Shown here one piece after another: positions 15,154 through 19,866 of a stretch of DNA of 19,866 bases (its first letter is position 1; each line of letters starts with the position of its first letter). A program made the position numbers and the translations under genes. Source of the DNA: FEN-727 sp036508635 (GTDB taxonomy: Bacteria > Actinomycetota > Geothermincolia > Fen-727 > Anoxymicrobiaceae); NCBI GenBank assembly GCA_036508635.1, contig DATCGY010000211.1, forward strand, positions 1 through 19,866, given 5' to 3'. The notes under the pieces were generated by a model, which did no database searches, had not been told where the DNA came from, and saw only the letters and a program-made list of their open reading frames with translations.

Positions 15154-16259
15154 TAGGCAAGCTCGGAAATGTCCGGCGCTTGGTCGAAGAGAAGCTGCCG
15201 GGCGCGCAGGGTCGGGGAGAATCCGGCCTTACCACGGTCTACATCAGGCTGACGCTCTGGTACGTCCTCACAATCATGGTCGTGAGCGCCACCTTCAGCG
15301 TGGTCGTGTACGTAGCGGCCGCGCGCGAGATCGACAGGAGCGTGGGCAAGAGCGCCACCGCGGGCTCAGGGTCGCTCGCCGACAAGCTCATTTCCGAGAA
15401 GCTGCAGCACGAGACTGCAAAGGAAGCAAAAGGCCATTTCGCGTTGATACTGGTCATGTTGAACGCCGGCGTGCTGATCGTCGCCGCGGGGTTGAGCTAC
15501 CGGATAGCCGTCAACGAGATCGAGCCGATAAAAGAGGCGCTCGAGATGCAGAGCCAGTTCACGGCTGACGCTTCCCACGAGCTCCGCACGCCACTCGCCG
15601 CCATGAAGGCGGAGATCGAGGTAGCGCTGCGGGGGCGGGAGCCGGACGCACAGGAAAGCAGGCGGCTACTCGAGAGCAACCTGGAGGAGATCGACAAGCT
15701 CACCACCCTGTCCGACAGCCTTCTGAAGCTATCCCGCTACGACCACGGCGTCTCCGATTCTCCCTCCCCCTCGAGGGGTGGGGGTCGGGGTGGGGCTGAA
15801 ATCAACGGCGACAAGTGCTCCGTTGAGCGACTCATCCACGATTCTATCGGCAGAGTCCAGAGACTCGCCGACGCTCGCGATATCTCCATCAAGACCGATG
15901 TCGAGGAAACCTCGGTGCCCGGAGATCGAGACAGCCTGGTCGAGCTGCTCGTGATACTCCTCGACAATTCGGTCAAGTACAGCGATGAGCATACTGAGAT
16001 CTCCGTATCTTCACAACGCGAACGCAACAGCGTGATACTGAAGGTCAGGGACCAGGGCATCGGGATAGAAGCCAGTGACCTCTCTCGGATCCTCGAGCGC
16101 TTCTACAGGGTGGAAAGCTCCAGGTCAAGGGACAAAGCCCCGGGATTCGGTCTGGGTCTCTCCATCGCCCGTAAGATAGTCGATGCACACCGGGGTTCGT
16201 TGGAGTTCGCCAGCACTCCGGGGCAGGGTACAACGGTCACCGTCAAGCTTCCGCTCTAG
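15150..16259 (+). CDS. Membrane sensor histidine kinase with an in-frame palindromic-repeat insert
   Basis: 369 residues; ATG overlaps the regulator's stop. TM1 is ~33-57 and TM2 ~97-119, with a short ~40-residue external loop between. No clear HAMP is seen: TM2 leads almost directly into the DHp helix with phospho-acceptor H143 (ASHELRTPLA). The ATPase domain has its N box (LLDNSVKYS), DQGIGI and GFGLGLSIAR. Between DHp and ATPase domains, residues 202-216 (SDSPSPSRGGGRGGA) are encoded by a G-rich palindrome, so the linker is a captured repeat. All catalytic motifs remain, so the kinase should be active. The stimulus is unknown; the small sensor loop suggests a membrane or intramembrane signal. 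Confidence 0.93.
   Translation: MIGKLGNVRRLVEEKLPGAQGRGESGLTTVYIRLTLWYVLTIMVVSATFSVVVYVAAAREIDRSVGKSATAGSGSLADKLISEKLQHETAKEAKGHFALILVMLNAGVLIVAAGLSYRIAVNEIEPIKEALEMQSQFTADASHELRTPLAAMKAEIEVALRGREPDAQESRRLLESNLEEIDKLTTLSDSLLKLSRYDHGVSDSPSPSRGGGRGGAEINGDKCSVERLIHDSIGRVQRLADARDISIKTDVEETSVPGDRDSLVELLVILLDNSVKYSDEHTEISVSSQRERNSVILKVRDQGIGIEASDLSRILERFYRVESSRSRDKAPGFGLGLSIARKIVDAHRGSLEFASTPGQGTTVTVKLPL
15761..15800 (+). repeat. REP-like palindrome with G-rich tail, inside the histidine kinase gene
   Basis: The near-perfect palindrome is centred on CTCGAG (CCCCTCGAGGGG at 15767-15778, extending to about 15761-15784) and is followed by a G-rich tail (GTCGGGGTGGGGCTGAA). It resembles the widespread intergenic class of palindromes with tails such as GGGTAGGGTGGGG. 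It keeps the reading frame and has no in-frame stop. It is related to the element at 9648-9683. Confidence 0.75.
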
Positions 16260-16271
16260 GACAGGGTCGTT

Positions 16272-16290
16272 CCCGGGCTCGGGTCTTTTT
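16272..16290 (+). terminator. Weak intrinsic terminator after the histidine kinase
   Basis: CCCG (16272-16275), loop GGCT, CGGG (16280-16283), then TCTTTTT (16284-16290). The stem is only 4 pairs but GC-only and followed by a T-run, and it is placed just after the kinase stop at 16259. Confidence 0.4.
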
Positions 16291-16334
16291 GCGGAACTCC
16301 ACCTGATTCTAAGCTGTTTCTCAAGTTTCCCATC

Positions 16335-16340
16335 TATAAA
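16335..16340 (+). promoter_or_regulatory. Possible -10 box for the URO-D / methyltransferase pair
   Basis: TATAAA at 16335-16340, 71 bases before the URO-D start, follows the terminator and precedes the SD AAAGGAAA (16398-16405). No convincing -35 is present at 16-18 bases. Confidence 0.35.
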
Positions 16341-16410
16341 TAGCGTATGCATCGAAGCGAGGTGCGCCGCGACCGTCAGCCGCGGTGGCCCGGGATGAAA
16401 GGAAACTGCG

Positions 16411-17625
16411 ATGACAACCGAAGCTCGTGACAGGATCGAGCAGGCGGTGAAGCTCCAGAAACCGGACAGGGTTCCAGTTGCTCCCTCCGTCGGTATCTTC
16501 GCTGGTGGTTATTCGAAGGTCAGCCAGCACAACATGCTCTTCGATGTCGAGATGTCGGGATTCGCCGTGAGAAAGGTAAGCCGGGAGCTCGGGCCGCTCG
16601 ACGGTTTCCTGATGCCGAATGCGGGCTTGGGCGAGCTGCTTCGCACCGCGTTTGTAAGCCAGCCACTACTCCCCGGCATTGATGGCGTCGACGAAGATGC
16701 CGTCTGGCAACTCGAGGTACGCACGGTCATGAGCCCCGAGGAGTATGCGGCGCTCGCGGAAGACCCATACGTCTTCATTGCCAGGAAGACGATCGAGAAC
16801 CGGCCGGACCTGGGTGGCGTCTCCGACTACCTGAAGGTCAGAGCCCACGGTTATTTAGCGTGGGTAAAAGCGCAACGGGCAATGCGTAGCTGGAGAAAAC
16901 TGGGACTCGAGCCGCTTATCGGTTCGAACATCGTGCCGTTCCCACTTGAGCAGATACTCACTTCGCTTCGGAGGTACCCGGACTTTGTGACGGACATGTA
17001 TCGCCATCCGGACGAGATCCACACCGCATGCGCGGCCATGATGAGGAACGTAAAGAGAGACTCGATGGCCGGGCCGTGGCTCTCCGGCATAAGGCGTGTC
17101 TTTATCGGGCTATCGGGAATGAGCGGCCCCCTGCTCGGTCGCAAGCAGTTCGAGGAGCTGGTCCTGCCCCAACTCGAGGACCTCGTGCATCACCTCGTAA
17201 CTCGAGGAGTCACACCGGTGCTCCACCTCCAGAACGACTGGACGGACCTGTTCGGCTACCTCAGGGCTTTGCCGAGGGCCAGTTGCGTCTTGAGCCTCGA
17301 TGGTACGTCGAACATCTTCGAGGCAAGAGACATGCTGGGGGACCGCATGTGCATACACGGCGATGTGCCCGCTTCCATGCTGAAGCTCGGGGAGCCGGAG
17401 GAGGTCGACGAGTATTGCAGGCGACTCGTGGTCGAGCTCGGCTCTGAAGGTGGTTTCATCCTGGGCTCGGGCGGCGAGATGCCTATTGACACCAAGCTCG
17501 AAAATGCGAAAGTTATGTTTAATTCCGCCAGGCTGTACAGTAACCTTTCATCAAGGCGCGCTCCCCCGGTATTTGCGGAGTTGTGCGATAGCGGGACGTA
17601 CGAGACTCGATACGGCAAACGCTAG
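16411..17625 (+). CDS. URO-D superfamily protein (methyltransferase-like)
   Basis: 404 residues; ATG preceded by AAAGGAAA (16398-16405). The N-terminal DRVPVAP (~19-25) and the C-terminal IHGDVPASML and GGFILGSGGEMP blocks are those of the uroporphyrinogen-decarboxylase / corrinoid methyltransferase superfamily, a TIM-barrel fold. The family's usual HxC metal motif reads HLQ here (H272, no adjacent cysteine); C314 precedes the IHGDVP block, so zinc-dependent thiol methylation is not assured. True HemE is unlikely because its catalytic N-terminal features are absent and no heme genes are near. The SAM methyltransferase gene follows after 17 bases, suggesting a shared methyl-transfer or demethylation role. 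Function undefined. Confidence 0.8.
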   Translation: MTTEARDRIEQAVKLQKPDRVPVAPSVGIFAGGYSKVSQHNMLFDVEMSGFAVRKVSRELGPLDGFLMPNAGLGELLRTAFVSQPLLPGIDGVDEDAVWQLEVRTVMSPEEYAALAEDPYVFIARKTIENRPDLGGVSDYLKVRAHGYLAWVKAQRAMRSWRKLGLEPLIGSNIVPFPLEQILTSLRRYPDFVTDMYRHPDEIHTACAAMMRNVKRDSMAGPWLSGIRRVFIGLSGMSGPLLGRKQFEELVLPQLEDLVHHLVTRGVTPVLHLQNDWTDLFGYLRALPRASCVLSLDGTSNIFEARDMLGDRMCIHGDVPASMLKLGEPEEVDEYCRRLVVELGSEGGFILGSGGEMPIDTKLENAKVMFNSARLYSNLSSRRAPPVFAELCDSGTYETRYGKR

Positions 17626-17642
17626 CGGATCGGAGTATGACA

Positions 17643-18284
17643 ATGGGCGACGAAGTCGGGACCAGTGACTGGCATGGGACCATCGGCCGCCTTGCCGCCT
17701 GGTGGCTGAACAGTGGTTTCCGCAGGCTGGCTGACGTGCTGGTGATGGGGGACGGGCGCTCGATTGTACTCCACGAGATCTCGACAATCGCCGGGGGAGA
17801 TGAGGTTGTCCTGGACCTCGGTGCGGGTTCCGGGTACTTCAGCATTCCTATTGCGGAGATGCTCGAGTCGGGGAAGGTGCTCTGCCTCGATCTGTCCGAG
17901 GAGATGCTTTCCTCCCTGGAGCACAAGGCGAAGCGGAGCGGCCAGTGGGGCCGGGTCGAGCCGGTCAGGCGTGACGCCATTGATACCGGGTTGCAGGAAA
18001 GCTCCGTTGATATCGTCGTAAGCTCCAACTTCATGCACGAACTCGCGGACCCCGGGAAAGTCGCGACCGAGATCGCCAGGGTGCTAAAGCCCGGCGGCAG
18101 GTTGCTGGTCTCGGATTTCCGGGCTTCATCGACACAGGGTATTGTCACGTCGCATCACCGGGGAGCGCACGGGCCTTTCTCGGTTGGTGACATGAAGGCG
18201 CTGCTCCTTGGCGCCGGCCTAATCGACGTAACCGTGGAAACAAAGCGGATGATGCTCGTAGCCCGTGCCGCCATGCCCGGCTAG
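17643..18284 (+). CDS. Class I SAM-dependent methyltransferase
   Basis: 213 residues from ATG 17643, chosen because CGGAG (17631-17635) is 7 bases upstream; ATG 17637 would be only one base from it. Motif I is LDLGAGSG (57-64), the acidic ribose-binding residue is about D83 (LCLDLSEEML), and VVSSNFMHELADP and LKPGGRLLVSDF are the post-motif and motif III regions. These give a UbiE/Methyltransf_11-type fold. Small molecule substrate unknown. It is in an apparent operon with the URO-D protein. Confidence 0.88.
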   Translation: MGDEVGTSDWHGTIGRLAAWWLNSGFRRLADVLVMGDGRSIVLHEISTIAGGDEVVLDLGAGSGYFSIPIAEMLESGKVLCLDLSEEMLSSLEHKAKRSGQWGRVEPVRRDAIDTGLQESSVDIVVSSNFMHELADPGKVATEIARVLKPGGRLLVSDFRASSTQGIVTSHHRGAHGPFSVGDMKALLLGAGLIDVTVETKRMMLVARAAMPG

Positions 18285-18290
18285 CTTGCC

Positions 18291-18305
18291 TGGCGGTTGC
18301 CGCCA
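18291..18305 (+). terminator. Short hairpin after the methyltransferase gene
   Basis: TGGCGG, loop TTG, CCGCCA form a perfect 6-pair stem 7 bases after the stop codon. No T-run follows, so termination is uncertain; transcript stabilisation is the alternative. Confidence 0.35.
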
Positions 18306-18360
18306 CCAATAAACCTGCCCTGGCCAGTTCGGGCGCTTTCTTCGTGCCCGGGATTCCCTC

Positions 18361-18366
18361 TATACT
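18361..18366 (+). promoter_or_regulatory. -10 box of a probable leaderless promoter
   Basis: TATACT at 18361-18366 places the transcription start at about 18373-18374, the first base of the GAP-family ATG (18374). No Shine-Dalgarno lies upstream of that ATG. A TTCTTC (18338-18343) sits at 17 bases, a weak -35. Confidence 0.5.
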
Positions 18367-18373
18367 GTGCGTG

Positions 18374-19015
18374 ATGAACACGCTCATTCCACGAATGATA
18401 CTGATAGGGCTCGCGGCGTCCGTGAGTCCTGTTGCCGTCATGGTGCTCATTTCGCTCATGACCGCGAAGCATCCCAGGAAGAACACGCTCCTGTTCCTGC
18501 TGTCCTACACGTTGACGCTAGTTGCCATCGGGGTCGTTTTCGTTCTGCTGTTCCACGCCCGGTCGGGAGCCTCGAACCACAAGGCCAGCGGGTACATCGA
18601 CATAGGAATAGGGGTCCTCTGCCTGCTTGCGATCCCACTCGCGGCGAGGAAACGCAAGGAGAAGCCCGCCACGGAGGAAAGAGGCCTCACGGTCACGCGT
18701 ACCCTTACCATAGGGGCGGGTACGATGTTAGTAAACACCTCCACCCTGCTCATATACATCACTGGCCTGCATGCCATCAGCGACGCCAGGCTGCCTTTCG
18801 CCGACGACGTGGTCGCGTTTGTGATACTGACGTTCGCGACCCTCCTCACGCTGCTCATCCCGATCTTCATCGAGTTAGCGTTCCCGAAGGCTTCGGAGAA
18901 AGCCCTTACAGCCCTGAGGGTCTGGCTCGTGAAACATCAGAGGATCATCAGCGTTGGGATCCTTGTTATCTTTGCGACATACCTGCTGGTGAAGGGAATA
19001 AAGTCAGTGGTCTAG
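18374..19015 (+). CDS. GAP/SfLAP-family multi-pass membrane protein
   Basis: 213 residues from ATG 18374. The frame extends to GTG 18344, but the -10 box lies inside that extension, so the ATG is preferred. About six hydrophobic helices are present; the N-terminal IGLAASVSPVAVMVLISLMT is the family's opening helix with the conserved SPV. This is the GAP (sulfolipid-1-addressing protein-like) family, common in Actinomycetota and distantly like LysE exporters. A cytoplasmic basic/acidic loop (ARKRKEKPATEER) lies at about the middle. Role: probable export of a lipid or small molecule; not established. Confidence 0.8.
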   Translation: MNTLIPRMILIGLAASVSPVAVMVLISLMTAKHPRKNTLLFLLSYTLTLVAIGVVFVLLFHARSGASNHKASGYIDIGIGVLCLLAIPLAARKRKEKPATEERGLTVTRTLTIGAGTMLVNTSTLLIYITGLHAISDARLPFADDVVAFVILTFATLLTLLIPIFIELAFPKASEKALTALRVWLVKHQRIISVGILVIFATYLLVKGIKSVV

Positions 19016-19019
19016 CGGC

Positions 19020-19044
19020 AGCCCGGCATCGGCGTTGCCAGGCT
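19020..19044. terminator. Hairpin between convergent GAP and DUF2284 genes
   Basis: Arms AGCCCGGCA and TGCCAGGCT pair over 8 of 9 positions (one C/A mismatch) with a 7-base loop, filling the 38-base gap between two convergent stop codons. There is no T-run on either strand, so it is a candidate bidirectional terminator only. Confidence 0.45.
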
Positions 19045-19053
19045 ACTTCGACT

Positions 19054-19635
19054 TCAACCGATGAGCACCATCCCCGCCATCATCCCGATCGGCTCTTCTC
19101 CCTCGGCGCGGCCCGTCGCCATCTGCCACCCGAGCGCGCGGTTGAGCCTGTTAAAATTGACCCCGACGCCCGACATCGACGTCCTGGCCTTGTCCGGGTT
19201 GCGGCAGGGCCCACCGGTCGAAAGGACGTTGCACCTGTCGAAACGGTAGCAGAAAAGTCGTTTGCAGCAGTCGCCCGCAAGAGCCCTCGAGTTGGTGAAG
19301 CCCATCTCGCGAGCGAAGCACTCGAGCTTCGCGGCCGTCTCCTGGACCAGCCGACCGACGTGGTCCCGCTCGTCGGAGAACAGGATCTCCATCGGCGCCT
19401 CGATCTTGAACAACAGCGCGTGCCGATACCCGGCGAGCACTCCGCGGAACTCCGCCGGCGACATCACGTGCGGAGGGCAGTTGGCGCACTGGTCGTAGCC
19501 GTCACATTGCGGGGGAAAGCAGAGCTCGACGATGTTATCCTCGATCGGCACATCGGACGCGGCGATCAACCGCGGATCCGTCGCGCCCAGCTCGAGCGCC
19601 TTTTCAGTCAGCTTCCTGAGTGAGTCTTCGTTCAT
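19054..19635 (-). CDS. DUF2284 cysteine-rich putative metal-binding protein
   Basis: 193 residues with ten cysteines. The N-terminal cluster is C39, C44, C50 and C53, ending in the family signature ANCPPH; the C-terminal cluster is C123, C124, C129, C135 and C144 (GDCCKRLFC, then GGPCRNP). These spacings match the DUF2284 family, whose members may bind an iron-sulphur cluster and are common in anaerobes. Function unknown. The SD upstream of ATG 19633-19635 is weak, but the start overlaps the end of a short upstream frame (ATGA, 19632-19635), suggesting coupled translation. Confidence 0.85.
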   Translation of the reverse strand: MNEDSLRKLTEKALELGATDPRLIAASDVPIEDNIVELCFPPQCDGYDQCANCPPHVMSPAEFRGVLAGYRHALLFKIEAPMEILFSDERDHVGRLVQETAAKLECFAREMGFTNSRALAGDCCKRLFCYRFDRCNVLSTGGPCRNPDKARTSMSGVGVNFNRLNRALGWQMATGRAEGEEPIGMMAGMVLIG

Positions 19636-19755
19636 CGAGATCCGGCGCGCCCCGCCGTTCCTTTCTCTTCCGCGATTTCCAGCAGCTTTCCATAACGTGT
19701 CACCAGTCTATCAATGTTCGCCGGTCAGGCCCTTGAGCGTTCTCACCTGCACCAT
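19632..19755 (-). pseudogene. Possible frameshifted short ORF upstream of the DUF2284 gene
   Basis: Reading leftward, an ATG at 19755 opens 14 codons (MVQVRTLKGLTGEH, stop at 19711-19713). The adjacent frame continues as protein-like sequence (VTRYGKLLEIAEEKG from GTG 19703), ending on TGA 19632-19634 that overlaps the DUF2284 ATG. A single one-base shift near 19713 would join them into about 40 residues with an amphipathic helix. No family is recognised; this may be a decayed gene, a programmed frameshift or chance. Confidence 0.25.
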
Positions 19756-19772
19756 GCGATAAGGCGAACTCC

Positions 19773-19804
19773 TTGCACAATACTTACGTTTACGTTAAGG
19801 TTAG
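19773..19804 (+). promoter_or_regulatory. Promoter/operator region with tandem TTACGT
   Basis: TTGCAC (19773-19778), 17 bases, then TAAGGT (19796-19801) is a weak but plausible promoter for the final gene. Its spacer holds two adjacent TTACGT copies (19784-19795); with CTTACG...CGTTAAG this is also an imperfect dyad, reminiscent of operators bound by MerR- or TetR-type regulators of acyl-CoA or amino-acid catabolism. The regulator is unknown. Confidence 0.4.
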
Positions 19805-19826
19805 TTTTGAGAGGAGGTCGTCGGCT

Positions 19827-19866
19827 GTGACAGCGCAGGGGGAGAAGGCACAGGTACCTCAGATTC
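19827..19866 (+). CDS. Start of an unidentified gene, truncated by the window end
   Basis: GTG 19827 is preceded by an excellent Shine-Dalgarno, GAGGAGGT (19811-19818), 8 bases upstream. Thirteen codons are visible (MTAQGEKAQVPQI), with no stop. The product cannot be identified from this. The operator-like repeat upstream suggests it is regulated, possibly by its own product. Confidence 0.55.
   Translation, partial: MTAQGEKAQVPQI

Noticed and set aside
1..19866. CRISPR array, prophage, integrase, transposase or defence genes
   Set aside because: I saw no regularly spaced direct repeats and no product of these classes in any credible frame.

Overview
This is a gene-dense, high-GC bacterial window (roughly 60% GC by eye) with about 19 genes, no RNA genes, no insertion sequences and no CRISPR. 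No gene-free stretch exceeds about 240 bases. A primary sigma factor, a GAP/SfLAP-family membrane protein, strong GC-rich codon preference and one apparently leaderless promoter fit an Actinomycetota-like genome. The GlpA-like / pyridine-nucleotide oxidoreductase / DUF1667 trio is mostly a feature of anaerobes, so an anaerobic or facultative, deep-branching actinobacterial lineage is a reasonable guess. That is inference and not proven by the sequence.

Layout, left to right. (1) The tail of an ABC-transporter ATPase converges on a pirin gene; their stop codons interlock in one CTAG. (2) Next is an unusual 890-residue fusion of an autoinducer-2-kinase-like FGGY kinase to a complete D-2-hydroxyacid dehydrogenase, preceded by a 9+9 bp perfect dyad. 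(3) A single-RRM RNA-binding protein follows. Its leader holds an extended -10 promoter, a strong intrinsic terminator upstream of the gene, and a small hairpin presenting the Shine-Dalgarno sequence. Then comes rpoD. (4) A redox locus has two divergent operons around a 238 bp spacer. Leftward are a small gluconate-dehydrogenase-subunit-3-like protein and a GMC oxidoreductase, coupled by ATGA. Rightward is a three-gene GlpABC-like module: a FAD oxidoreductase with a BFD iron-sulphur domain, a two-dinucleotide-domain oxidoreductase, and a DUF1667 four-cysteine protein. (5) A leftward pair holds a PaaK-like adenylate-forming ligase and a double zinc-ribbon protein. (6) A leftward EamA/DMT transporter is divergent from an OmpR-type response regulator and histidine kinase pair (ATGA overlap). 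A G-rich palindromic repeat is read through in frame inside the kinase. (7) A URO-D-family protein and a SAM methyltransferase form a pair, followed by a GAP-family membrane protein. (8) A leftward DUF2284 cysteine-rich protein and the first codons of a rightward gene behind a tandem TTACGT element close the window.

The most interesting items are the kinase-dehydrogenase fusion, the palindromic repeat that has become part of the histidine kinase coding sequence (with a diverged relative in the GlpABC-like operon), the layered leader of the RRM gene, and the divergent redox locus. I found no defence system, phage or clear transposon.
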